64,000 nt of DNA, taken from Flavobacterium kayseriense. Lineage in GTDB: Bacteria; Bacteroidota; Bacteroidia; Flavobacteriales; Flavobacteriaceae. The notes below the pieces were generated by a model. That model was not told where the DNA came from. It worked only from the letters and a program-made list of their open reading frames with translations, and searched no databases. Both the position numbers and the translations under genes were made by a program. The stretch covers positions 186,001-250,000 of the forward strand of contig NZ_JACRUI010000005.1 in NCBI RefSeq assembly GCF_014305095.1, written 5' to 3'. Below are positions 8,060 to 15,928 of the stretch, one piece after another (position 1 is the first letter of the stretch; the number at the start of each line of letters is the position of its first letter).

Positions 8060-8857
8060 ATGAAAAAGCTACTTTTTCTTCTCTTTTTCACTATTTCATC
8101 CTTTGCCCAACCCAACCTACTATCCTGGAACATAGAAAACTTAGGAAAATCAAAGTCTAATAACGAAATCGCTTTTATGGCGAATACCATTAAAGAGTTT
8201 GACATAATTGCTATTCAAGAAGTAGTAGCTGGTTATGGCGGTGCACAAGCAGTAGCAAGACTTGCTGATGAGCTAAATAGAAAAGGTAGTAGTTGGGATT
8301 ATGTGATCAGTGACCCTACTTCTAGTTCAGCTTACAAAACGGAACGTTATGCTTTTATTTGGAAAAAAAGCAAAATCAAGAAAATAGGTCGTGCTTGGCT
8401 TGAGAAGAAGTACAACTTAGAGATTGATCGAGAACCATACTATTGCACATTCGAATATAACAATAAGCAGTTTACGCTGGTTAACTATCATGCGATAACC
8501 AAAAATAGACAACCTGAAACGGAAATAAAGTACTTTAAGTTTTTGCCACTAGAATACCCCACACTGAATTTAATTTTCGTAGGTGATTTTAATTGCTCCC
8601 AATCCCATTCCGTATTCAATCCATTAAAAAAAATGCGCTTTCAACCTGTATTCATAAATCAAAAAACTTCCTTAAAGAAAGAATGCAATTTAGCTGATTG
8701 CTTGGCCTCTGAATTTGATAACATATATTATAATACTACAAAAATAACCGTTAAAAAATTTGGAGTACTTTCATTTTACAAAGAATTCAACTCCTTAAAA
8801 CAGGCACGTACCATTTCTGATCACATTCCAATTTGGATTAGTTTCGATATAAAATAA
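8060..8857 (+). CDS. Secreted endonuclease/exonuclease/phosphatase-family protein
   Basis: Two in-frame ATGs lie 12 bases apart; the second, at 8060, places the signal peptide (KKLLFLLFFTISSFA) directly at the N-terminus, so I prefer it. The 265-residue protein shows the DNase-I-like (EEP) motifs in order: WNIEN, IQEV with the metal-binding Glu, GDFN and SDH near the C-terminus. It is therefore a metal-dependent phosphodiesterase that acts outside the cytoplasm. Extracellular or periplasmic DNA is a likely substrate, but phospholipid or phosphoinositide-like substrates share this fold. It is a single-gene unit behind its own promoter. Confidence 0.85.
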   Translation: MKKLLFLLFFTISSFAQPNLLSWNIENLGKSKSNNEIAFMANTIKEFDIIAIQEVVAGYGGAQAVARLADELNRKGSSWDYVISDPTSSSAYKTERYAFIWKKSKIKKIGRAWLEKKYNLEIDREPYYCTFEYNNKQFTLVNYHAITKNRQPETEIKYFKFLPLEYPTLNLIFVGDFNCSQSHSVFNPLKKMRFQPVFINQKTSLKKECNLADCLASEFDNIYYNTTKITVKKFGVLSFYKEFNSLKQARTISDHIPIWISFDIK

Positions 8858-8967
8858 AACATGGTAGAGTTTACTTTGATTGACACTATACGAGGATTTA
8901 ATGCAACATAATTATAGATATTTATAAAAAGTCTTATGAAAAAAAACTCAAAAGACTAGTTTCTGTA

Positions 8968-9036
8968 AAGCCCAAAGGATTCGAATCTTCGACCGTCCCA
9001 ATTAAAGATCGGGATGCACTATTCAATTATGATTAT
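8968..9036 (-). pseudogene. Decayed tRNA copy 1 (3' half resembles tRNA-Arg)
   Basis: On the minus strand this holds an anticodon-arm-like stem-loop with TTT in the loop, then a T-arm with GATTCGAATC and a degenerated 3' acceptor (GGGCTTTA). No complementary 5' acceptor strand is present. It lies exactly 104 bases from decayed copy 2 and 208 from the intact tRNA-Arg. Confidence 0.65.
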
Positions 9037-9068
9037 AAACAAAAAAACACTCAAATGAGTGGTTTTTG
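9037..9068 (-). terminator. Terminator between the two decayed tRNA copies
   Basis: CACTC and GAGTG form a stem around a 4-base loop, followed on the minus strand by a T run. It is a near copy of the terminator after tRNA-Arg and part of the 104-base duplicated unit. Confidence 0.65.
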
Positions 9069-9140
9069 TGAAGGCAGAAGGATTCGAACCTTCGGCAGTC
9101 CCGATTAAAGATCGGGATGCACTATTCAATCATGATTATA
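9069..9140 (-). pseudogene. Decayed tRNA copy 2 (3' half identical to tRNA-Arg)
   Basis: The last 25 or so bases of the acceptor and T-arm are identical to the functional tRNA-Arg next door. Upstream, on the minus strand, comes an anticodon-like arm CCCGA-TCTTTAA-TCGGG with TTT at anticodon positions but C where U33 is expected. The sequence where the 5' acceptor strand should be does not pair with TGCCTTC, so a functional tRNA is unlikely. Confidence 0.7.
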
Positions 9141-9172
9141 AACAAAAAAACCACTCAAAAGAGTGGTTTTTG
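9141..9172 (-). terminator. Terminator of the tRNA operon
   Basis: On the minus strand, immediately after the tRNA-Arg 3' end, CCACTC and GAGTGG pair around a 4-base loop and are followed by a T run. Confidence 0.8.
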
Positions 9173-9246
<74 letters not shown>

Positions 9247-9284
9247 ATTTATCTTTTAAAACTTAAATGGCAAAAGTTTTATTG

Positions 9285-9359
9285 TCGGGGTGGCAGGATT
9301 CGAACCTGCGGCCTCCTGCTCCCAAAGCAGGCGCGATAACCGAGCTACGCTACACCCCG
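9285..9359 (-). tRNA. tRNA-Pro (anticodon TGG)
   Basis: The acceptor CGGGGTG pairs with CACCCCG, the anticodon stem CCTGC/GCAGG encloses TTTGGGA giving TGG, and the T-arm has GTTCGAATC. The discriminator is A and CCA is not encoded. It lies 38 bases upstream of tRNA-Arg and 49 bases after tRNA-Ser on the minus strand. Confidence 0.95.
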
Positions 9360-9408
9360 TAACAATTTTCAATATATAAATTTTAAAATGTAAAACTTTA
9401 AAATTATG

Positions 9409-9492
9409 CGGAGGGACAGGGACTCGAACCCTGGCACCGGTTACCCGATGACAGTTTAGCAAACTGCTCCATTACCACTCTGGCACCCCTCC
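9409..9492 (-). tRNA. tRNA-Ser (anticodon GCT)
   Basis: The acceptor GGAGGGG pairs with TCCCTCC, the anticodon stem GCAGT/ACTGT holds loop TTGCTAA with anticodon GCT, and a long variable arm (CATCGG/CCGGTG) marks a class II tRNA. The discriminator is G. It is the first gene of the tRNA operon. Confidence 0.95.
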
Positions 9493-9524
9493 AAGCTCAG
9501 AGAACGTGTCTCGTTTTGCGGTTG

Positions 9525-9555
9525 CAAATGTAGCACTTCATTGCCTTACTCACAA
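9525..9555 (-). promoter_or_regulatory. Promoter of the tRNA operon
   Basis: On the minus strand, TTG (9553-9555) and TACATTTG (9525-9532) are separated by 20 bases and lie about 30 bases upstream of tRNA-Ser. This matches the Bacteroidota -33/-7 pattern. Confidence 0.65.
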
Positions 9556-9698
9556 CTATTTTACCTGTTTTTTTTACTAATTTTTCATATTAATTTAAAA
9601 CAAGTTCACAATCAAACACATAGCAAGATGTAAAAATACACTTTTGTTACTAAAAAATATAAACCACGATTCAAAATCGAATTTTGTTTAAAAAAGAT

Positions 9699-9706
9699 TA
9701 AATTTG
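9699..9706 (+). promoter_or_regulatory. -7 box upstream of the thiolase gene
   Basis: TAAATTTG matches the TAnnTTTG -7 consensus 26 bases before the ATG. I see no convincing -33 element at the right spacing, so confidence is modest. Confidence 0.4.
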
Positions 9707-9731
9707 CTTCACAAACTAACAATATAAAATC

Positions 9732-10910
9732 ATGAACAAAAGAGTTGTCATCGTTTCTGCCGTTAGAACCCCCATTGGAAGTTTCATGGGAGGATTATCA
9801 ACAATCACTGCACCTAGATTGGGCGCAATAGCGATTAAAGGGGCATTAGATAAAATTAATTTAGATCCAAATTTAGTAGACGAAGTCCTTATGGGTAACG
9901 TCGTTCAAGCAGGTACAGGACAAGCTCCTGCCAGACAAGCCGCTATATATGCTGGTTTACCAGACACAGTTGCTTGCACCACTATAAATAAAGTATGTGC
10001 TTCAGGAATGAAGGCTGTAATGATGGGAGCGCAATCAATTCAAGCGGGCGATGCTGAAATTGTAGTTGCTGGCGGAATGGAAAACATGAGTTTAATTCCA
10101 CATTATGTGCACATGAGAAACGGAACCAAATTTGGCCCCACTACTATGGTAGACGGTTTACAAAAAGATGGTTTGGTCGACGCTTACGACAACAATGCAA
10201 TGGGTGTTTGTGCTGACTTGTGCGCGACAGAATATGAATTCAGCAGAGAAGACCAAGATAACTATGCAATTCAGTCATACGAGCGATCAGCTAAAGCGTG
10301 GGAAGCTGGTAAATTTGATCAAGAAATTGTACCTGTTGCCGTACCCCAAAGAAAAGGAGATCCTATTATCATTTCTAAAGACGAGGAATTTACTAATGTA
10401 AAAATAGACCGTATCCCTACTTTGAATGCCGTTTTTTCTAAAGATGGGACCGTAACAGCTGCAAACGCTTCTACCATCAATGATGGTGCTGCTGCGCTAA
10501 TATTGATGAGTGAGGAAAAAGCACAAGCATTAGGTTTAAAACCTTTAGCTTACATTAAAAGCTATGCTGATGCTGCGCAAGAACCTAAGTGGTTTACTAC
10601 TAGCCCCTCAAAAGCGCTTCCTAAAGCATTAGACAAAGCGGGTATAACTTTGGCTGATGTTGATTTTTTCGAATTTAACGAAGCTTTTGCTGTAGTAGGT
10701 TTAGCAAACTCAAAAATTTTAGGACTTGATAATAACAAAGTTAATGTTAATGGAGGTGCAGTTTCATTAGGTCATCCACTTGGATGCTCTGGAGCTAGAA
10801 TCATCGTAACATTGCTGAATGTATTAGAGCAAAACAATGCTAAAACAGGAGCTGCTGCAATTTGCAACGGTGGTGGTGGTGCATCGGCTATCGTTATTGA
10901 AAGAGTATAA
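9732..10910 (+). CDS. Acetyl-CoA C-acetyltransferase (thiolase)
   Basis: The 392-residue protein has the full length and landmarks of the thiolase family: the acyl-accepting Cys89 in NKVCASGMK, a GHPLGCSGAR segment with the catalytic His near residue 349, and a C-terminal CNGGGGASA with the second cysteine near 379. It condenses two acetyl-CoA to acetoacetyl-CoA or runs the reverse, in the cytoplasm. Thiolase I (beta-oxidation) and II (biosynthetic) cannot be separated with certainty; the overall pattern favours the AtoB/PhaA-like type. The next gene begins 19 bases later on the same strand, so read-through is likely. Confidence 0.92.
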   Translation: MNKRVVIVSAVRTPIGSFMGGLSTITAPRLGAIAIKGALDKINLDPNLVDEVLMGNVVQAGTGQAPARQAAIYAGLPDTVACTTINKVCASGMKAVMMGAQSIQAGDAEIVVAGGMENMSLIPHYVHMRNGTKFGPTTMVDGLQKDGLVDAYDNNAMGVCADLCATEYEFSREDQDNYAIQSYERSAKAWEAGKFDQEIVPVAVPQRKGDPIIISKDEEFTNVKIDRIPTLNAVFSKDGTVTAANASTINDGAAALILMSEEKAQALGLKPLAYIKSYADAAQEPKWFTTSPSKALPKALDKAGITLADVDFFEFNEAFAVVGLANSKILGLDNNKVNVNGGAVSLGHPLGCSGARIIVTLLNVLEQNNAKTGAAAICNGGGGASAIVIERV

Positions 10911-10929
10911 TAAAGTAAAATAATTATAG

Positions 10930-11691
10930 ATGTTTGGAATTTGCAATCTGGCTATAATCCCACTTCGGTTTGAACCAAGTGATAAAAGCGAAATTGTTTC
11001 TCAAGTTTTATTTGGAGAGCATTTTGAAGTTTTAGAGCAAGCACAGCAATGGTCTCGTATTAAGTTACATTATGATTCCTATGAAGGTTGGGTTGACTCT
11101 AAACAATATCAAATACTCTCTGAAGCAAACTACAACCAATTATCTAGTGATGCTGTTATTTTAAGTGCAGATTTAATAGAATACATAACAGGAGATAACA
11201 ATATGTTGCTCCCTATTCCATTAGGATCTTCCTTGTCATTTCTTAATCACAACGAAATCAATCGTTATAATTATGATTTTGAAGGAAACAAAACGAATGG
11301 AGTAAAAGATAAAAAACACATTATAAATACCGCTTATTTGTACTTGAACGCACCTTATTTATGGGGCGGGAAAACACCTTTTGGAATTGATTGTTCAGGC
11401 TTTACTCAAATGGTATACAAGTTGAATGGTTACAAACTGCTACGAGATGCTTCTCAGCAAGCAATGCAGGGGGAGCCATTAAGCTTTATCGAAGAAAGCG
11501 AGCCTGGTGATCTAGCGTTTTTTGACAACGAGGAAGGAAATATTATTCATGTAGGTATCATTATGGAAAACAATTACATTATTCACGCGAGTGGTAAAGT
11601 TAGAATCGACCGTCTCGACCACCTTGGAATCTATAATCCCGAAATTAACAAGCACACACATAAACTTCGAGTTATTAAAAAAATAATTTAA
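10930..11691 (+). CDS. NlpC/P60 (C40) peptidase with N-terminal SH3-like domains
   Basis: The 253-residue protein has a bacterial SH3-like segment (about 1-62, with EGWVD), a second less clear SH3-like region (65-120), and an NlpC/P60 domain with Cys155 in GIDCSGF, His207 in IIHVGI and His219 in IIHA. Such enzymes are endopeptidases that cut gamma-D-Glu to diaminopimelate-type bonds in peptidoglycan stem peptides. No signal peptide is visible, which suggests a cytoplasmic recycling role (as for YkfC-type enzymes) acting on imported muropeptides. It follows the thiolase closely but shows no functional link to it. Confidence 0.9.
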   Translation: MFGICNLAIIPLRFEPSDKSEIVSQVLFGEHFEVLEQAQQWSRIKLHYDSYEGWVDSKQYQILSEANYNQLSSDAVILSADLIEYITGDNNMLLPIPLGSSLSFLNHNEINRYNYDFEGNKTNGVKDKKHIINTAYLYLNAPYLWGGKTPFGIDCSGFTQMVYKLNGYKLLRDASQQAMQGEPLSFIEESEPGDLAFFDNEEGNIIHVGIIMENNYIIHASGKVRIDRLDHLGIYNPEINKHTHKLRVIKKII

Positions 11692-11696
11692 ATACA

Positions 11697-11729
11697 AAAC
11701 CTATCTAAATCAGATAGGTTTTTTTTTGT
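11697..11729 (+). terminator. Terminator after the NlpC/P60 gene
   Basis: AAACCTATCT pairs with AGATAGGTTT around a short AATC loop and is followed by a long T run, starting 5 bases after the stop. Confidence 0.85.
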
Positions 11730-12483
11730 TATCGAAAGTTCCAAAACTCTTTCACAGCACAAGCAATGTTAGCAGGATAAAAATTAGTTATCACTACCTA
11801 AACATGGGTACTACTTCTGTGACCCTATTTAAGCATTAAAATCAAAATACTTACCAACACTACAATTTCCTTCAAGAAATAAAAGTCAGTATTAAAAATC
11901 AAGATCTACATTCAAGCCATTGTAAAGAGCAAATATGTTTTTTTTTAGAAAAACATACTAAAGGCACGATGTCCCTACTCCACTATAAAAACAATTATCC
12001 GCACCTACCCCGCATTATTTAGACCAAATTAGTCTATAAACGTTAAAAAAATAAAACACACCCCTTAAATAAAGGAGTGAAATAGAATTTATTTGCTTTT
12101 TTTAACCATAAGAACATTTTTTAGAGTTGAGAAAAATATAATTATTTAAAGAGATTTTATTAATTCTTTAGAATTAAGGATCGAAATTTTGTTATTAATA
12201 ATTCTGCATCTAACTGACAAAAAAAAATCATTATCGTTCTAAATCTCAATTAAAAGTTGATAAATTCGCCTCACTGATTAATTAAATAATAATCACTATT
12301 TAACTAAAAACGCAAAATAATTATTACCAATTTATTGATTATTCAAACAATAATTAAATAAAATTATTCAAAATCGTATAATTATAAAATATTAAACATT
12401 AGTAATAATAAAAGATTCACACCCCTTAAAAAGAACAAGTAGCAACACGCTAAAACAATAACTAAAACTAAAACCATACAATC
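11730..12483. other. Long AT-rich leader region upstream of the P-II/ammonium genes
   Basis: This stretch of about 750 bases has no credible gene. I see an AT-rich inverted repeat at 11934-11957 (TATGTTTTT against AAAAACATA), a small inverted repeat TAGAC/GTCTA at 12020-12036, and very A+T-rich sequence for the last 250 bases before the P-II start. A long upstream region before nitrogen-regulated genes would suit promoter regulation, but I found no clear -7 box or sigma-54 site. Confidence 0.5.
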
Positions 12484-12822
12484 ATGAAAAAAATCGAAGC
12501 TATCATTCGAAAATCAAAATTTGACGAAGTCAAAGAAGCTTTGCATAAGATCGAAGTTAATTTTTTCACCTACTGGGACGTTACTGGAGTAGGTAACGAA
12601 AAAGAAGGACATGTTTACAGAGGAATTACATACAGCACCTCTGATATCCAAAGAAGATATATCTCCATCGTAGTTTCGGATTCTTTTTTAGAAAAAACAG
12701 TAGATGCTATCATTGGTGCTGCAGCAACTGGTATGGTGGGAGATGGGAAAATTTTTGTTTCGGATATAATTGAAACGTACAGAATTAGAACGAAGGAAAA
12801 AGGTAATGACGCAGTAAACTAA
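12484..12822 (+). CDS. P-II family nitrogen regulatory protein (GlnB/GlnK-like)
   Basis: The 112-residue length and the secondary-structure pattern fit P-II proteins. The T-loop contains VYRGITY, with Tyr50 at the position uridylylated in E. coli GlnB, and the B-loop TGMVGDGKIF (about 83-92) keeps the nucleotide-binding glycines and lysine. P-II trimers bind ATP, ADP and 2-oxoglutarate and plug ammonium channels when nitrogen is plentiful. The ammonium transporter starts 31 bases downstream, the standard glnK-amt pairing, so this is most likely a GlnK-type channel regulator. The T-loop sequence after Tyr50 (STSDIQRR) differs from the enterobacterial one. Confidence 0.92.
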   Translation: MKKIEAIIRKSKFDEVKEALHKIEVNFFTYWDVTGVGNEKEGHVYRGITYSTSDIQRRYISIVVSDSFLEKTVDAIIGAAATGMVGDGKIFVSDIIETYRIRTKEKGNDAVN

Positions 12823-12853
12823 ACAAGAAAAACAAATTATAAAAAGATATATT

Positions 12854-14056
12854 ATGGATACAAATGGAGTATTAGATTTAATGTGGGTATTAATCTGCGC
12901 TATATTAGTGTTTTTCATGCAAGCTGGTTTCACATTGGTAGAAACTGGATTTTCAAGATCAAAAAATGCTGGTAATATAATAATGAAAAATTTAATGGAT
13001 TTTTGCATTGGTAGCATTGCCTTTTGGGCTCTCGGTTACTCTTTGATGTACGGAGATTCAATTAGTGGTTTTATCGGGACTCCAAGTTTGTTCTTTGACA
13101 CTGCAGCCGATATGCACAGTTTATTTTTTCAAACTGTATTTGCTGCCACTGCAGCTACGATTGTTTCTGGGGCAATTGCCGAAAGAACTAAATTCACAAC
13201 TTATTTATTTTTCTCTCTCTTAATGACTTTAGTTATCTACCCAATCTCTGGTAGTTGGGTATGGAATGCAGGTGGATGGTTAGCTCAATTAGGGTTTACT
13301 GATTTTGCTGGCTCTACAGTTGTACACTCTTTAGGAGGATGGGCCTCATTAGTGGCAGCAATAATGGTTGGACCACGAATTGGTAAATACAATCTTGATG
13401 GAACTACAAATGCAATTCAAGGTCACAGTTTGATGCTAGGAGCTTTAGGTGTATTCATTTTATGGATGGGATGGTTTGGGTTTAATCCAGGGTCACAATT
13501 AGCCATTTCAGGAGACAACGCACTAGCTGTGGCGAGCATCTTTATAACAACTAATTTAGCCGCAGCTTCTGGTGCTATAGCAGCTATGTTTTTAACATGG
13601 ATGATATATAAAAAACCAGATATTTCAATGACTCTAAATGGAGTATTAGCAGGACTTGTTGGTGTAACTGCAGGTTGCGCTGCTGTAAGCCCAGCCGGTG
13701 CTTTTGCGATAGGAATCATCTGCGGTATTTCGGTTGTATTCTCGATAGAATTCATCGACAAAAAACTAAAAATTGACGATCCTGTCGGGGCGATATCAGT
13801 ACACGGTGTGTGCGGTGCAATAGGAACATTGCTCGTTGGTGTTTTTGCAACTGATGGAGGATTGCTATATGGTGGAGGATTTGAAAAATTGGGCATTCAG
13901 GCTATTGGAGTTTTCTCAATTGCAGCATGGGCACTAGCTACATCATTTGCAGTACTGTTTATATTGAAAAAAACAATGGGACTAAGAGTAAGCAAGGAGG
14001 AGGAAATTGACGGACTTGATATTCACGAACATGGAACAAATTGTTACAATGACTAA
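12854..14056 (+). CDS. amt: Ammonium transporter (Amt/MEP/Rh family)
   Basis: The 400-residue protein has about 11 membrane helices. The pore twin histidines are visible as His158 in STVVHSLGG and His317 in ISVHGVCG, and the Amt signature region around FGFNPGS is present. It moves ammonium or ammonia across the inner membrane. There is no cleavable signal peptide, unlike the second Amt in this window. Directly downstream of the P-II gene, it should be gated by that protein. A strong terminator follows the gene. Confidence 0.93.
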   Translation: MDTNGVLDLMWVLICAILVFFMQAGFTLVETGFSRSKNAGNIIMKNLMDFCIGSIAFWALGYSLMYGDSISGFIGTPSLFFDTAADMHSLFFQTVFAATAATIVSGAIAERTKFTTYLFFSLLMTLVIYPISGSWVWNAGGWLAQLGFTDFAGSTVVHSLGGWASLVAAIMVGPRIGKYNLDGTTNAIQGHSLMLGALGVFILWMGWFGFNPGSQLAISGDNALAVASIFITTNLAAASGAIAAMFLTWMIYKKPDISMTLNGVLAGLVGVTAGCAAVSPAGAFAIGIICGISVVFSIEFIDKKLKIDDPVGAISVHGVCGAIGTLLVGVFATDGGLLYGGGFEKLGIQAIGVFSIAAWALATSFAVLFILKKTMGLRVSKEEEIDGLDIHEHGTNCYND

Positions 14057-14164
14057 GTATTATCTATGAAATTACACTTTTGCAGCCTCAAATCATTAAA
14101 ATCAGTATCTAAACTAAACTGTTTTTAAGCAAAAAAGTAAATTGTTTAAGAAAATACTAATTAA

Positions 14165-14206
14165 ATAGCCATGATAAAATTATTTTATCGTGGCTATTTT
14201 TTATTT
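14165..14206 (+). terminator. Terminator after the P-II/Amt operon
   Basis: AATAGCCATGATAAAA pairs with TTTTATCGTGGCTATT (one G-T or mismatch position) around a short loop, followed by a T run, about 110 bases after the amt stop. Confidence 0.85.
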
Positions 14207-14396
14207 TTTATCTGCTGCCCTACTTTTAAATCTGTCGAAAAAAAGGTAAGGAAATTTTCAATCTTTTTATACTGAAACTTCTTTAAGAGTAAACATAAAT
14301 AGGATAAATAACCAACGTAACACAAATTATTTATTTTAGAACTTAGAACTCCTTACACAACTAAACTGTCTCTTCATTAAAAAAGACTAAAAAAAA

Positions 14397-14443
14397 TTGA
14401 AATACATTCGCTTTTAGAATTTTGTATCGTAATATTGCAATAT
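14397..14443 (+). promoter_or_regulatory. Arsenic operon promoter with ArsR operator palindrome
   Basis: TTG (14397-14399) and GAATTTTG (14417-14424, one mismatch from TAnnTTTG) are 17 bases apart. Just downstream lies the perfect 12-base palindrome ATATTGCAATAT (14432-14443), overlapping the expected transcript start and ending 11 bases before the arsR ATG. This is the placement expected for autorepression by a SmtB/ArsR-family repressor. Confidence 0.6.
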
Positions 14444-14454
14444 ACTTATATATT

Positions 14455-14787
14455 ATGGGAATTACTAAATCAGAAAATTTTACGCAGGAACAGAATGACT
14501 TGGCAACTTTGGCGAAAGCCATAGGACATCCAGCTAGAATTGCAATCATCCAATATCTAATCAAGGTAAATAGTTGCATCTGCGGCGACATAGTAAATGA
14601 ACTACCACTTTCGCAACCTACTGTTTCACAACACCTCAAGGAATTAAAAAACGCAGGATTGATCAAAGGAAACATAGAAGGAAATGCAATCTGCTATTGC
14701 TTGAATGAGGAAGGATTTAAGAAAATTGAAAATTTCTTCCTTGCCATTAATACGTTTTTCAAACCCATAAAAAATAATTGTTGTTAA
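14455..14787 (+). CDS. arsR: ArsR/SmtB-family transcriptional repressor
   Basis: I use the ATG at 14455; an earlier in-frame start at 14422 would place the operator palindrome inside the gene. The 110-residue protein has a winged helix with the recognition helix in [12 protein letters not shown]. The metalloid-binding cysteines are likely those in the SCICGD segment (two cysteines spaced like CxC/CVC sensors) plus the C-terminal CC pair. Family members release DNA when As(III) binds. It is the first gene of an operon with DUF6428, a reductase and an ACR3 pump. Confidence 0.92.
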   Translation: MGITKSENFTQEQNDLATLAKAIGHPARIAIIQYLIKVNSCICGDIVNELPLSQPTVSQHLKELKNAGLIKGNIEGNAICYCLNEEGFKKIENFFLAINTFFKPIKNNCC

Positions 14788-14806
14788 CTATAAAAACATT
14801 AAATAA

Positions 14807-15271
14807 ATGAAACTATCTGAAATCAAAAAAGTACTTGCTACTTTAGATAATGTAGCATTCCAATTACCAAACGGGACTTTTGTTCCAGAGCATTTTCACG
14901 TAACCGAAGTAGGATTAATTACAAGAAATTTTATCGATTGTGGTGGCAAAGTACGTAAAGAGTCCGTCGTTAACTTTCAATTATGGAATGCTAATGACTT
15001 AGATCACCGCCTAAAGCCAAAAAAACTAATGAATATCATATCCCTATCGGAACGAACTCTTGGTATTCTTGATAATCAGATAGAGGTCGAATACCAATCA
15101 GAGACAATTGGAAAGTATGATCTTGACTTTAACGGGAACAACTTTGTATTAGTCAATAAACAAACTGCTTGTTTAGCTGAAGATCAATGTGGTATTCCTC
15201 AGAAAGAAAGTAAAACAGAAGCAAATTCTAATCAACAAAATACGTGTACTCCTGGCGGAGGTTGTTGCTAA
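14807..15271 (+). CDS. DUF6428 family protein of the arsenic operon
   Basis: The 154-residue protein begins with a domain of about 120 residues (HFHVTEVG and an FIDCGG motif) that I recognise as DUF6428, a family repeatedly found between arsR and the reductase in Bacteroidota arsenic operons. The last 25 residues form a low-complexity Asn/Gln linker ending in GGGCC, with further cysteines at ACLAEDQCG and TCTPGG. The cysteine-rich tail suggests binding or handing on of As(III), but the function is unproven. It starts 19 bases after arsR and ends 16 bases before the reductase gene. Confidence 0.85.
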   Translation: MKLSEIKKVLATLDNVAFQLPNGTFVPEHFHVTEVGLITRNFIDCGGKVRKESVVNFQLWNANDLDHRLKPKKLMNIISLSERTLGILDNQIEVEYQSETIGKYDLDFNGNNFVLVNKQTACLAEDQCGIPQKESKTEANSNQQNTCTPGGGCC

Positions 15272-15287
15272 CTAAATTTAAATTTTA

Positions 15288-15914
15288 ATGAACAGTGCAC
15301 CTACTCTATTTCATGCTTTAGAACAGCAAATAAAAAAGAATTCATTTGACACAATTTCGAGCGATAGAAAATTAGAGCTTGACTCTCTTATTAATTATAT
15401 ACAAGAGAAGACAAATGCTAAACAAAAAATTCGACTGAATTTTATTTGTACTCATAATTCACGCAGAAGTCATTTAGCGCAAATTTGGGCACAAACTGCT
15501 GCTGCTTATTACAATATTAGTAATGTGACATGCTATTCAGGAGGTACTGAAGCTACTGCTTTGTTCACAGCTGTTGCTACCACTTTACGTAACACTGGTT
15601 TTGAAGTTACCTCGTTATCCCAAGGAAATAATCCAGTTTATAGCATTAAATACAGCGAAAACGAGCATCCTGTTATCGGTTTTTCAAAAAAATACGATGA
15701 TCGTTTTAATCCAAATACTGAATTTGCTGCAATATTAACATGCTCAAGCGCAGATCAAGGGTGTCCCTTTATTGCTGGTGCTGAAAAGCGCATACCACTC
15801 CCTTTTGAAGATCCTAAACAATACGACAATACGCCGTTACAAACGGAAAAATACATGGAAAAAAGTATTGAAATAGCTGCAACTCTACTGTATGTGTTTT
15901 CTCAAATAAAATAA
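15288..15914 (+). CDS. arsC: LMW protein-tyrosine-phosphatase-type arsenate reductase
   Basis: The 208-residue protein carries the P-loop CX5RS (Cys54 to Arg60, CTHNSRRS) of the low-molecular-weight phosphatase fold used by thioredoxin-coupled arsenate reductases, with additional cysteines at LTCSSADQGCPF, the position of the redox relay, and a late PFEDP segment holding the catalytic Asp. It would convert arsenate to arsenite in the cytoplasm. At 208 residues it is longer than classical ArsC (about 130-140), mostly through an N-terminal helical extension of about 45 residues. The neighbours support the arsenic role strongly. Confidence 0.87.
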   Translation: MNSAPTLFHALEQQIKKNSFDTISSDRKLELDSLINYIQEKTNAKQKIRLNFICTHNSRRSHLAQIWAQTAAAYYNISNVTCYSGGTEATALFTAVATTLRNTGFEVTSLSQGNNPVYSIKYSENEHPVIGFSKKYDDRFNPNTEFAAILTCSSADQGCPFIAGAEKRIPLPFEDPKQYDNTPLQTEKYMEKSIEIAATLLYVFSQIK

Positions 15915-15928
15915 AATAAAATAAATAT

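Noticed and set aside
9069-9140. Functional tRNA-Lys (TTT)
   Set aside because: The TTT loop has C at position 33 and no 5' acceptor strand pairs with the 3' end, so I treat it as a decayed copy.
13423-13896. Long minus-strand open frame opposite the amt gene
   Set aside because: It is proline-, serine- and alanine-rich in the way shadow frames of membrane protein genes are, and the plus-strand gene is clear.
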